Assembly (NCBI GenBank): GCA_035380045.1
Contig: DAOSWM010000008.1
Location: forward strand, 12,164-76,163
Reading direction: 5' to 3'
Source: DAOSWM01 sp035380045
Lineage (GTDB): Bacteria; Bacteroidota; Bacteroidia; Bacteroidales; Tenuifilaceae
Length of the DNA: 64,000 nucleotides
Part shown: positions 44,626-53,837 of the stretch, one piece after another
Position numbering within the stretch: position 1 is the stretch's first letter
How the letters are laid out: every line of letters begins with the position of its first letter
Position numbers and translations under genes: made by a program
The notes under the pieces: model-generated
Told to the model about the DNA's origin: nothing
Databases searched by the model: none
The model's input: the letters and a program-made list of their open reading frames with translations, nothing else

Positions 44626-44735
44626 CTTTTATAATTAATTGCTTCAAATCTCTTCGCATTTTAAACCTCTTTAAATGCAAATTTTTGTAATTTGTGGGGC
44701 GAAAACGTTTTGTATCTCTAAAAAAGTTTTACAAT

Positions 44736-46991
44736 ATGAAAGTTATATTGAATTTGAGAATATTGAGCCAACTAAGGAAATATCTATTGTCATTACTAAT
44801 CGTTATTGCTCTATTAACTCCAGAAGCAAATGCACAAGAAAGTTGCGAGGGAGACACCCTGGGTGCCTACCTTAGCAAAGTGTTTGAAGGATTTTCTGAA
44901 GACGAAAAAGCAACCTGGCTGCTTGAGCAGAGTAGAACTATGTTTTACCAAAATCCTGAAATAGCTTTAAAATACTCTATTCGTTTATACGAACTTGTGG
45001 AGGAACTTAGCAGTTCACACCTGCAGGTTCTTTCAAGTTTTAATCTAGCCCGAGCATACATTAACCTTAGTCGGTATCCAAAAGCCTACAAATACATTTT
45101 GGAGGGAATTGCCATAGCGAAGCAAAAAAATGAAAAGCAGCTGCTTGGAGATGGTTATAGAATTTTGGGTGTTTGGTACGATATGCAAGGCGATTTAGTT
45201 AATGCACTTGATAATTACCACAAATCCCTTGCTGTATACGAAGAACTTGGCGATGAGCAGCTAATGGCTACCTGCTACAACAATATTGGAATTATGCACA
45301 ACGAGTTAAATAACCATGACTCGGCCATTGAATTCTACAAAAAAGCTATCGAGATACACGAAAAGATGGACAATAAACGAAGTTTATCAAAAGCATACTG
45401 TAACCTTGGAAACGTGTTTCAGGAAACGGGTGATTTTATGTCTGCTCTTACGTACCTGGGGAAAGCGCTAAGTATAGATAGAATGATGGAGGATAAGCAG
45501 GGAGTTGCTGCAAACTTGCTTAATATTGGGCTTGTATACTTCATGATGCGCGATTACGATAAAGCGTTGTCAAATATGAACCAATCTCTTGAACTCTCGA
45601 AGGAGTTAAAAGATACTTATCGAGTTATCGACCGGTACTCTGCTATTAGCGATGTTTACGATTCGTTGGGCGATTTTAAGAACGGAGAATTTTATGCTCA
45701 GGAAGCATTGGATTTGTCGAGGGAAATTGGGTCGTTGCGTCAGCAGGCATATGCCGTTCAGCAGCTGGTTTTTAGCTTCAGCAAACAAAAGCTATTTGAA
45801 GAAGCGTTCACCTGTCAGAAGGAGTTAAACCTAATTAACGACAGCCTGTATAGCATCGATAAAGAAAGAGAAATTGCTCTTATTAACACCAAGTATCAGG
45901 TTGAAAAGCAGCAGGAAGAGTTACAAAAGGCCATGCTGCTTTCAGCAAAAGACAGGGTAATACGTAATGCATTTATTGCCGCCTTTGCGCTGAGTTTGTT
46001 TTTAATATTTATTGTTTTTAATAGTTACCGAACCAAGCTGGTAGCCAACAGAATAATTAATGAAAAGAATGTTGAGTTGGAACAAGCTAATACCGAAATA
46101 ATTGCACAGCGCGATGAGGTTGAGGCGCAGCGCGATATGGTTATTAGCCAGAAAGAGAGGCTGGAGGAGGTGCACATGCATATAACTAACAGCTTGCGCT
46201 ATGCGCAAAGTATTCAGGCAGCAATTCTTCCTCCCGAAAAATTACTCAATGAAATTAGTGCCAACCACTTTGTGCTCACAAAACCCTGCGAGCTGGTTAG
46301 TGGCGACTTTTTCTGGACAACCTCGTTCGACGACTATCATGTTTTTTGCATTGCCGATTGTACAGGACATGGAGTGCCTGGTGCGTTTATGAGTATACTG
46401 GGAGTTAATGCTCTTAACGACATTGTTGGCAGGCACAGAGTTACTAATCCGTCAGAAATTCTTGGTTACCTTCGTGAGAGTGTGATTGAGGCGTTAAGCC
46501 AGAATGATCCCGACCACCTCCATAAGGATGGCTTAGATATTGCACTCTGTGTTCATAATAGGAAAAAGCATGTGCTAGAATTTGCTGGTGCTGGTATTCC
46601 ACTTTGGCTGATTGCTAAACCTAATAGTAGAGAGCTTAGCGCTCTGTCTTCTTCCGAACCTCTTGCGGGTGGTGAGTATTCCCTTTATGAAATTAAGGGG
46701 AATGTTTTTCCTGTTGGATTCTCCCCCCGTATGGAAACATTTACCCTACATTCCATTCCTATTCCAACTAGGTCTTTGTCGGTTTACCTTGCTACCGATG
46801 GATTTGCCGACCAGCTTGGCGGAGAACCAAAGGGAAAGTTCGGTGGACAGAAATTAAAATCCTTAGTTCTACAAAATTCTCAGATAGATTTTTCAACACA
46901 AAAAACCAAGTTGAACGATGCATTCGAAAGCTGGAAAGGAATTGGTTTTCAGGTTGATGATGCAACCATACTTGGTGTAAAAATCTCCTAA
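44736..46991 (+). CDS. TPR-repeat SpoIIE-type serine phosphatase
   Basis: 751 residues from the ATG at 44736, which starts the signal peptide (ending LTPEANAQ). An in-frame ATG at 44694 is an alternative. About eight TPR repeats (residues 60-395, e.g. CYNNIGIMHNELNNHDSAI) are followed by one membrane helix (about 410-430), a coiled coil with a repeated RDEVEAQRD/DMVISQKERLEE pattern, and a SpoIIE phosphatase (SGDFFWTTSFDDYHVFCIAD, CTGHGVPGAFMSILG, YLATDGFADQLGG). It senses something in the periplasm and dephosphorylates a cytoplasmic partner; none is adjacent. It has the same front end as the hybrid kinase at 34000. Confidence 0.9.
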   Translation: MKVILNLRILSQLRKYLLSLLIVIALLTPEANAQESCEGDTLGAYLSKVFEGFSEDEKATWLLEQSRTMFYQNPEIALKYSIRLYELVEELSSSHLQVLSSFNLARAYINLSRYPKAYKYILEGIAIAKQKNEKQLLGDGYRILGVWYDMQGDLVNALDNYHKSLAVYEELGDEQLMATCYNNIGIMHNELNNHDSAIEFYKKAIEIHEKMDNKRSLSKAYCNLGNVFQETGDFMSALTYLGKALSIDRMMEDKQGVAANLLNIGLVYFMMRDYDKALSNMNQSLELSKELKDTYRVIDRYSAISDVYDSLGDFKNGEFYAQEALDLSREIGSLRQQAYAVQQLVFSFSKQKLFEEAFTCQKELNLINDSLYSIDKEREIALINTKYQVEKQQEELQKAMLLSAKDRVIRNAFIAAFALSLFLIFIVFNSYRTKLVANRIINEKNVELEQANTEIIAQRDEVEAQRDMVISQKERLEEVHMHITNSLRYAQSIQAAILPPEKLLNEISANHFVLTKPCELVSGDFFWTTSFDDYHVFCIADCTGHGVPGAFMSILGVNALNDIVGRHRVTNPSEILGYLRESVIEALSQNDPDHLHKDGLDIALCVHNRKKHVLEFAGAGIPLWLIAKPNSRELSALSSSEPLAGGEYSLYEIKGNVFPVGFSPRMETFTLHSIPIPTRSLSVYLATDGFADQLGGEPKGKFGGQKLKSLVLQNSQIDFSTQKTKLNDAFESWKGIGFQVDDATILGVKIS

Positions 46992-47040
46992 TAATTTACT
47001 TTTATAGGGTTGGGTTAAAAATTTAACAAAAATTTAACAG

Positions 47041-47079
47041 AAACGTTTGAACAACCGGAAACGTTTTATGTTATTTTTG
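47041..47079 (+). promoter_or_regulatory. promoter and tandem palindromic operator of the TetR-efflux operon
   Basis: TTTG (47046-47049), a 22-bp spacer and TATTTTTG (47072-47079) form the promoter. Two identical palindromes AAACGTTT at 47041-47048 and 47059-47066, with centres 18 bp apart, cover the -33 box and the spacer. That is where a TetR repressor would block RNA polymerase. Confidence 0.6.
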
Positions 47080-47107
47080 TACCCAAAGTTTTTAAATTGA
47101 TTTTACC

Positions 47108-47740
47108 ATGAATGAAGATTTAAAGAATTTATTGGAAAGGGTACGTGAACTTTACTTGCGCTACGGCATTAAAAGTATCACCATGTACGATGTTGCATCT
47201 CGCTTAGGTATCTCAAAAAAAACGCTTTACCAGCATGTTTCCGACAAGGATGATTTGGTGGGAAAGGTGGTTGATTTGATGCTAGAAGTGCAGAGTAACG
47301 ATATGGAATGCACACATGATTCAAATTTGAACGCAATTGAGCAGCTGCTAATGGTTAGTAAAATGATTAACCATGGGCTAAAGAAGATGAATCCTTCAAC
47401 CGAATTCGATCTTAAGAAGTATTATCCTCACCACTTCCAAAAACTTATGAATGTAAGGCGACAGCGAATGTATAAAAATATTGTTGCCAACATTCAGAAA
47501 GGGAAGGAGGAAGGGTTATACAGGATGGATCTCGACGAGGATGTAATTGGGAAACTTCAGGTTTCTCGGATAGAGAACATGGTGGAGAATGAATTTTTTG
47601 GGATTGATGAATTCACCTCACCACGGTTTTTTCAGGAAATTTTCATTTACCACATCCGCGGTATTGCCAACGAGAAAGGAATTAAATTTTTAGAAGAGAA
47701 ATTACACGATTTTGATATTCACGATATTAGTAAACTATAA
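47108..47740 (+). CDS. TetR/AcrR family transcriptional regulator
   Basis: 210 residues with an N-terminal HTH (RYGIKSITMYDVASRLGISKKTLYQHVSDKDDLV trimmed: SRLGISKKTLYQHVSDKD, about residues 32-50) and a helical ligand-binding domain. It heads a four-gene efflux operon and ends 3 bp before the TolC gene, so it is very likely the local autoregulator acting at the AAACGTTT pair upstream. The inducer is unknown. Confidence 0.92.
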   Translation: MNEDLKNLLERVRELYLRYGIKSITMYDVASRLGISKKTLYQHVSDKDDLVGKVVDLMLEVQSNDMECTHDSNLNAIEQLLMVSKMINHGLKKMNPSTEFDLKKYYPHHFQKLMNVRRQRMYKNIVANIQKGKEEGLYRMDLDEDVIGKLQVSRIENMVENEFFGIDEFTSPRFFQEIFIYHIRGIANEKGIKFLEEKLHDFDIHDISKL

Positions 47741-47743
47741 GTT

Positions 47744-49084
47744 ATGAGAATGAGAAACCATTTTTTTTCAACTTTTTTGGGAGCATCACAAGTTTTCTTG
47801 CTCCTGCTTTTTTGTACACAATCAGGTTCTGCGCAGCAGAATCAAACCCTGAAATTCTCGCTTACCGAGGCTCAGGAGTATGCAGTTCAGAACAATGTTG
47901 AGAGGAGAAACGCCGCCCTCGATGTTGATATTGCCAAAAAGAAGGTTTGGGAAACCACCGCTTCGGGATTGCCTCAACTTTCGGGAGGAATTGATTTTCA
48001 GGCAATTCTTAACGATTTGCCTACGCTAACTTTTCCGGGTCCTAACGGTCAACCCATGGAGGTAGAAGTTGGCGAGAAAGTAAATACAACGTTTAGCATT
48101 ACCGCTTCGCAGCTAATTTTTAGCGGACCCTACATTGTTGGTCTGCAAGCATCGAAAGCCTACAAGAACCTTTCAGAAATTGCGCTGCAGAAAACTGAGC
48201 GCGACCTGAAAGCCAACGTTGCTTCGGCCTACTACACCGTTCTTCTTCTCGATGAAACCAGCTCAATTCTCGATTCAAGCGTGTTGAATCTTAGAAACAC
48301 CTTTAAGGAAACCGAGGAGATGTTCAAAGCTGGCTTTGTGGAGGAGGTTGTTGCCGACCAGGTAAAGGTTTCGCTTTCAATGGTTGAGTCGTCGGCAAGT
48401 GAAACCAGAAACCAGCTGCAATCGGCCAAAAACCTGCTGAAGTTTCAGATGGGAATCGAAAATTCAGGGAGCATTGAGCTAACCGAAAACCTCGACGGGC
48501 TGCTGGATGGATTTGCTCCCGAGGTTGATGGGGCAGCGACCCTTAACCCCGACCAGAATGTTGACCTGAAAATTATGTCGAATCAGGTTGAACTTACCAG
48601 CCTTCAGCTGAAGCTCGAAAAATCGAACTTTCTGCCCAATATTGCTGGTTTTGTTATGTACCAGAAGCTTGCAAAGGAGCCAGAAATAAACTTTACGCCC
48701 ACCGCCTTGGCGGGAGTGAACCTTTCGCTTCCCATTTTTTCCAGCGGAATGAAACGGTCCAAGGTTCAGCAGGCGCAAATAGCTCTCGAAAAATCGAGGA
48801 ATAGCTACGAGCAGGTTAGGCAAAGCTTAGAAATGGAGCTGGCCGATGCTACAGCCCAGCTCGCTGTTGCCTGGGAGAAATTTCAGAGCCAGAAGGAGAA
48901 TCGCGATTTAGCCAAAAAAGTTTACCACAACTATCGGGTTCGTTACTCTAAAGGCGTTGCATCGCAGCAGGATTTAATTCAGGCAAACGATAAGTACCTG
49001 CAAGCAGTTGGAAACTACATGGGAACCGTTGTTGAGCTATTCAACGCACGCCTAAGGGTCGATAAAGTAATGGGAAAACTATAG
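47744..49084 (+). CDS. TolC family outer membrane efflux protein
   Basis: 446 residues with a signal peptide (ends near SGSAQQ). It has two TolC repeats (FSLTEAQEYAVQNNVERRNA; later LPNIAGFVMYQKLAKEPEI and VNLSLPIFSSGMKRSKVQQ) and long helical stretches. It is the outer-membrane duct of the RND pump encoded two genes downstream. A second ATG two codons in (47750) is an alternative start. Confidence 0.93.
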   Translation: MRMRNHFFSTFLGASQVFLLLLFCTQSGSAQQNQTLKFSLTEAQEYAVQNNVERRNAALDVDIAKKKVWETTASGLPQLSGGIDFQAILNDLPTLTFPGPNGQPMEVEVGEKVNTTFSITASQLIFSGPYIVGLQASKAYKNLSEIALQKTERDLKANVASAYYTVLLLDETSSILDSSVLNLRNTFKETEEMFKAGFVEEVVADQVKVSLSMVESSASETRNQLQSAKNLLKFQMGIENSGSIELTENLDGLLDGFAPEVDGAATLNPDQNVDLKIMSNQVELTSLQLKLEKSNFLPNIAGFVMYQKLAKEPEINFTPTALAGVNLSLPIFSSGMKRSKVQQAQIALEKSRNSYEQVRQSLEMELADATAQLAVAWEKFQSQKENRDLAKKVYHNYRVRYSKGVASQQDLIQANDKYLQAVGNYMGTVVELFNARLRVDKVMGKL

Positions 49085-49132
49085 CATTTGAGAATAATTA
49101 ATTGAGTAAAAACAACAAAACAATAATATCCA

Positions 49133-50263
49133 ATGAAAAAGTACCTGTCAATTCTTCTTGTAGCCATGCTTGCCGGTTGCTCAAGCACCGAAAGCCCCGA
49201 AGCTATAAGAGCTAAAATTTCAGCGCTTAAGGACCAGTCGCTTGACATTAACCACCAAATCAACGAGCTGGAGAAGCAGCTCGAATCAATGGAGAACGAT
49301 GAGCAAATGAGCGGCTACGTTCCGGTTAAAACCGAAACGTTAACGAAGCAGCTTTTCGAGCATTTCATAATTGTTAACGGAAAGGTTGAGCTGGTTGAGG
49401 AGGCAATGGTGAGCCCCGAGGCAAACGGGCAAATCACAAAAATTCATGTTGAAAAGGGACAGCGAGTTTCCAAGGGCGATGTGCTAATAACTCTGAATAC
49501 TAGCATTATTGAAAATTCAATTGCAGAGTTGAAGCTTGGCCTCGAGCTGGCAACCAAAATTTTCGAGAAACAGAAAGGGCTATGGGAGCAGAATATCGGC
49601 AGTGAGCTTCAGTACCTCGAAGCCAAAAATGCAAAGGAAAGCCTTGAGCACAAGCTCAAAACACTGAACTCGCAGCTTGAAATGTCCATCGTTCGTGCTC
49701 CGTTCTCGGGTATAGTTGACGATATTTACCTCAAGGAGGGCGAGCTGGCTTCGCCGGGTCGTGCCGTGCTTTACCTGGCAAATTTACAGAAGCTGAAAAT
49801 TGTAACCGACGTTTCCGAAACGTTACTCCCCAAAATTCATGTTGGCGATGTGGTTAGCGTGAAATTCCCAACATATAACGACATAAAACTGCAGGCACCT
49901 ATTCACCGAATCGGAAACCTTATCGACCCCAAAACCCGAACCATTAAGGTTGAAATTTTGGTGGATAACATTGAGGGGAAAATTAAGCCCAACCAAATTG
50001 CAATGCTAAGCATAAAGGATTTTGAGGCAAAGCAGGCTTTGGTAGTTCCTAGCATTGTTGTAAAGCAGGATAGCCGTGGAGAGTTCCTTTTTGTAACCGA
50101 TAAGAATGAGGAGGGGAATGCTATTGCTACCAAAAAATACGTAACGTCAGGCCTTTCCTACTTCGATAGAACAATGATACTCGATGGCATTTCTGAGGGT
50201 CAGAAAGTAATAGTTGCCGGATATAACCAAGTTGGAAACGGTAGCCTCATTGAAGAGAGGTAG
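49133..50263 (+). CDS. RND efflux periplasmic adaptor lipoprotein
   Basis: 376 residues; a lipoprotein signal with lipobox LAGC (cysteine at residue 16). A coiled-coil helix precedes the lipoyl half-motif GQITKIHVEKGQRVSKGDVL. The short alpha hairpin, the return half SIVRAPFSGIVDDIYLKEGEL and a beta-barrel domain follow. It joins the TolC protein upstream to the RND permease downstream (78-bp gap). Confidence 0.93.
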   Translation: MKKYLSILLVAMLAGCSSTESPEAIRAKISALKDQSLDINHQINELEKQLESMENDEQMSGYVPVKTETLTKQLFEHFIIVNGKVELVEEAMVSPEANGQITKIHVEKGQRVSKGDVLITLNTSIIENSIAELKLGLELATKIFEKQKGLWEQNIGSELQYLEAKNAKESLEHKLKTLNSQLEMSIVRAPFSGIVDDIYLKEGELASPGRAVLYLANLQKLKIVTDVSETLLPKIHVGDVVSVKFPTYNDIKLQAPIHRIGNLIDPKTRTIKVEILVDNIEGKIKPNQIAMLSIKDFEAKQALVVPSIVVKQDSRGEFLFVTDKNEEGNAIATKKYVTSGLSYFDRTMILDGISEGQKVIVAGYNQVGNGSLIEER

Positions 50264-50341
50264 TGAGTTCCACTGTTTTTCTATGATAAGAAATCGTTAA
50301 TAAATGATTAGTACTCGCAAATTGCGATTAATACCAAGAGT

Positions 50342-53300
50342 ATGAGTGAAGAAAAAATAATTAAGCCACGAGAGTTCAGGTTAACAACTCTGGCCTTAAA
50401 GAATAAGAATACGGTTTACCTGTTAACGTTAATAATTGCTGTTTTTGGGTTACTGTCGTACCGAGGGCTCCCCAAGGAGCTGTTCCCTGAGGTTGTTTTC
50501 CCAACAATTCTGGTGCAAACCGTTTACCCCGGTAACCCACCAATTGACATAGAAAACTTAATTACCCGACCCATTGAAAAGGAAGCCGAAAACGTAAAGG
50601 GGCTAAAGAAGTTAACTTCAACCTCCCTTCAGGATGCATCAATGGTTATGGTTGAGTTTAACACCGACATTCCGCTTAGCGAAGCTTTACAGGAGGTAAA
50701 GGATGCGGTTGATCGCGCCAAAAGCGAACTTCCAACCGATTTAATGACCGACCCCTTCGTAACCGATGTCGATTTTTCTGAGTTTCCAATTATCAACATA
50801 AACCTTTCGGGCGATTTTTCGCTCCAGGAGCTGAAGCGTTACGCAGAGTACCTCGACGATTTGATTGAGTCGGTTCCTGAAGTTTCCAAGGTTGAAATTC
50901 AAGGAATTGAGGATAGAGAAATTGTGGTTGAGGTTGATTTGGTGCGCATGGAAGCTCTGGGTTTAACCTTCTTTGATATTGAGAATGCCATTGCCTACGA
51001 GAACGTTTCCATGTCGGGAGGCGATATTAAGCTCGGCAAAATGCGCCGCTCAATTCGTATTGTTGGAGAGTTTGAGAAGGTTAAAGAAATTGAGGATATC
51101 GTTGTAAAACGCGATCAGGGACGAACCATCTACGTGCGCGATGTGGCACAGGTGTTCGATACGTACAAAGAGGCAACAACTCTGGCACGCCTCGACGGGC
51201 AACCTGTGGTTTCGGTACAGGTTATTAAAAAGGGTGGAGAGAACCTGTTGAACGCAACCGACCAAATTTTCGATATACTGCACAAAGCGCAGGAGAGCGG
51301 CGCACTTCCGGCAACAATGAATGTAACCATTACCAACGACCAGAGCGAAACCATTCGCAAGCAGCTTTCGAACCTCGAAAACAGCTTATTTCTGGGAGTA
51401 ATACTGGTTGTTCTCGTTCTGTTCTATTTCTTGGGAACCCGCAACGCCCTTTTTGTTGGGCTGGCCATTCCCCTTTCCATGCTGCTATCGTTTATGGTTC
51501 TTAATATTATCAACTACCAAATTAACATGATTGTGCTATTCTCGCTAATTCTTGCGCTGGGTATGCTGGTTGATAATGCCATTGTGGTGGTTGAGAATAT
51601 TTACCGGTTCGTTGATAAAGGGTACAAGCCGCTTGAGGCGGCTAAACTTGCCGTTGGAGAAATTGCTATCCCCATAATCGCTTCAACAGCTACAACTCTG
51701 GCAGCATTCCTGCCGCTGGCTTTTTGGGGGGGAATTACCGGTGAGTTCATGAAGAATCTCCCGGTTACACTTATTATAGTTCTCACCTCATCGCTTGTGG
51801 TTGCGCTGGTTATAATTCCAGTAGTATCATCGTCGTTCATAAAGCATGGCGAGACCATGCACGATAACAAACCAAATAAAAGGAAAGCGTACCGCTTATC
51901 CGCAATTTTGCTAGGGGTTGCAATTCTGTTTTACGTTGTAAAGATTGTTGCTCTGGCTAACATTCTGGCAATATTCGCGATTATTGTTTTTCTAAATGCA
52001 ATTTTCTTCTGGAAGGTTGAACGTTGGTTTAGGAACGTTTTTTTGGTGAAGCTTGAGAATATTTACTCCAGGTCACTAAACTATGCTTTACGGAGGAGAA
52101 ACCCCTACTACTTTTTTGCAGGCACTATAGGCTTACTCTTTTTTACCATTATTCTTTTCTCTGTTCGAAGCCCCGAGGTGAAGTTTTTTCCCACCAGCGA
52201 TCCGAATTACATAAATATTGTGGCAGAGTTGCCAATTGGTAACGATATTGCTGTAACCGATTCGGTTGCTAAACTAATTGAAAATGATTTAGACAGGCTG
52301 CTTGAGCCTAATCGAAATATTGTGAAATCAATTCTTACAACCGTAGGAAAAGGCGATCCGGAGGAGTGGAGTATGTTTGGGGATCAGGTTAACAAGGCGC
52401 TCTTTACAATTACATTCGTTGATTTTAAGGACAGATTCGGAGTTAATACATCTGAAATAATGCAGATGCTTACCTCGGAGTTAATAAGGAAGTATCCGGG
52501 AGTTGAAATGTCGTTTACGCAGAACCAAATGGGACCTCCAGCCGGTAAAGCAGTTAACATTGAGGTTAGTGGTCCGGATTTCGAAAAGTTACTGGCAATT
52601 TCCGATTCCATAGAAGCGCACATCAATTCGTTTTCGGTTGATGGAATCGAGGGGCTTAAGCTCGATTTAGATATTGGCAAGCCAGAACTGTTAATTGAAA
52701 TTGATAGGGATAAAGCACGCCGGTTTGGCCTTAGCACTATGCAAATTGCCGGTGCCATACGAACATCTCTGTACGGAAAGGAAATATCACGATTCAAGGA
52801 TGGTGAGGAGGATTTCCCGGTACAGCTCCGATTTTCCGATAAGTTTCGTTACAACCTTCCAACACTGCTTAACCAGAAGGTTGGATTTATGGAGGAGGGC
52901 AGGCTGGTTCAAATTCCCGTTTCGGCCGTTGCCGATTTCAAGTACTCCACAACCTACGGTTCGGTAAAACGTAAGGATATGAACCGCGTAGTAACCCTGT
53001 ACTCCAACGTACAGGCGGGTTACAATGCTACTAAAATTAACAACCAGCTAAAGCGAATTCTTACCGATTTTAGCATGCCCGAAGGTTACAGCTACGCATT
53101 TACTGGCGAGCAGGAGGAGCAGGCGGAATCGATGTCATTTTTAGTTTACGCCTTGGTTATTGCGCTGGCAATAATTATTTTAATTCTGGTAACCCAGTTT
53201 AACTCTCTGGTTCGTCCGTTAATTATAATGACCAGCGTGCTTTTCAGTACCATTGGCGTTTTTGGGGGAGTATCAACGTTCAAAATGGATTTTGTGGTGG

Positions 53301-53767
53301 TTATGACCGGAATTGGAATAGTATCCCTTGCAGGAATTGTTGTGAACAACGCAATTGTTCTAATCGATTATATTGGTTTGCTAAAAGACCAGCGGCGAAT
53401 TAAGCTTGGGTTACCAGAAGGAGCATTCCTTCCCGTAAAGGATGCAACTGAATGTGTGGTTGAAGCGGGGAAAACCAGGCTGCGCCCGGTATTGCTAACG
53501 GCCATAACAACAGTGCTAGGACTTATTCCAATGGCAATTGGCATGAACTTCGATTTTGCCGGAGCGCTTAGCCATTTCAATCCCGACCTTTACTTTGGTG
53601 GCGATAACGTTATGTTTTGGGGCCCCATTTCGTGGACAGTAATTTTTGGGTTAACGTTCTCCACGTTCCTTACCCTTGTAATTGTTCCGGTAATGTATCG
53701 TATTACCGTGAATTTGCAGCGAAAGTATATGATCTGGAGCGGACAGCGCGACAGGTTGCACGATTAA
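50342..53767 (+). CDS. RND family efflux permease (HAE1/AcrB-like)
   Basis: 1141 residues with 12 predicted membrane helices in the AcrB order. The first helix is followed by FPEVVFPTILVQTVYPG-type porter sequence. Helix 4 carries the proton-relay acids in LILALGMLVDNAIVVVENIY, and a large second periplasmic loop lies around residues 600-900. Helix 10 holds the lysine region near GIVSLAGIVVNNAIVLIDYI. It exports hydrophobic or amphipathic compounds using the proton gradient. The length is about 90 residues above typical AcrB because of an insertion around residues 505-570 carrying extra hydrophobic sequence. Confidence 0.94.
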   Translation: MSEEKIIKPREFRLTTLALKNKNTVYLLTLIIAVFGLLSYRGLPKELFPEVVFPTILVQTVYPGNPPIDIENLITRPIEKEAENVKGLKKLTSTSLQDASMVMVEFNTDIPLSEALQEVKDAVDRAKSELPTDLMTDPFVTDVDFSEFPIININLSGDFSLQELKRYAEYLDDLIESVPEVSKVEIQGIEDREIVVEVDLVRMEALGLTFFDIENAIAYENVSMSGGDIKLGKMRRSIRIVGEFEKVKEIEDIVVKRDQGRTIYVRDVAQVFDTYKEATTLARLDGQPVVSVQVIKKGGENLLNATDQIFDILHKAQESGALPATMNVTITNDQSETIRKQLSNLENSLFLGVILVVLVLFYFLGTRNALFVGLAIPLSMLLSFMVLNIINYQINMIVLFSLILALGMLVDNAIVVVENIYRFVDKGYKPLEAAKLAVGEIAIPIIASTATTLAAFLPLAFWGGITGEFMKNLPVTLIIVLTSSLVVALVIIPVVSSSFIKHGETMHDNKPNKRKAYRLSAILLGVAILFYVVKIVALANILAIFAIIVFLNAIFFWKVERWFRNVFLVKLENIYSRSLNYALRRRNPYYFFAGTIGLLFFTIILFSVRSPEVKFFPTSDPNYINIVAELPIGNDIAVTDSVAKLIENDLDRLLEPNRNIVKSILTTVGKGDPEEWSMFGDQVNKALFTITFVDFKDRFGVNTSEIMQMLTSELIRKYPGVEMSFTQNQMGPPAGKAVNIEVSGPDFEKLLAISDSIEAHINSFSVDGIEGLKLDLDIGKPELLIEIDRDKARRFGLSTMQIAGAIRTSLYGKEISRFKDGEEDFPVQLRFSDKFRYNLPTLLNQKVGFMEEGRLVQIPVSAVADFKYSTTYGSVKRKDMNRVVTLYSNVQAGYNATKINNQLKRILTDFSMPEGYSYAFTGEQEEQAESMSFLVYALVIALAIIILILVTQFNSLVRPLIIMTSVLFSTIGVFGGVSTFKMDFVVVMTGIGIVSLAGIVVNNAIVLIDYIGLLKDQRRIKLGLPEGAFLPVKDATECVVEAGKTRLRPVLLTAITTVLGLIPMAIGMNFDFAGALSHFNPDLYFGGDNVMFWGPISWTVIFGLTFSTFLTLVIVPVMYRITVNLQRKYMIWSGQRDRLHD

Positions 53768-53786
53768 AATAACACCTTGTAAATGC

Positions 53787-53829
53787 GAAAAGGGGGCGAC
53801 CTAAATGGCGGCCCCCTTTTCTTGCTTTT
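53787..53829. terminator. bidirectional terminator between the RND operon and the SusCD locus
   Basis: GAAAAGGGGGC (53787-53797) pairs with GCCCCCTTTTC (53811-53821). A/T runs on both sides serve both converging transcripts. Confidence 0.85.
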
Positions 53830-53837
53830 ATATTACC

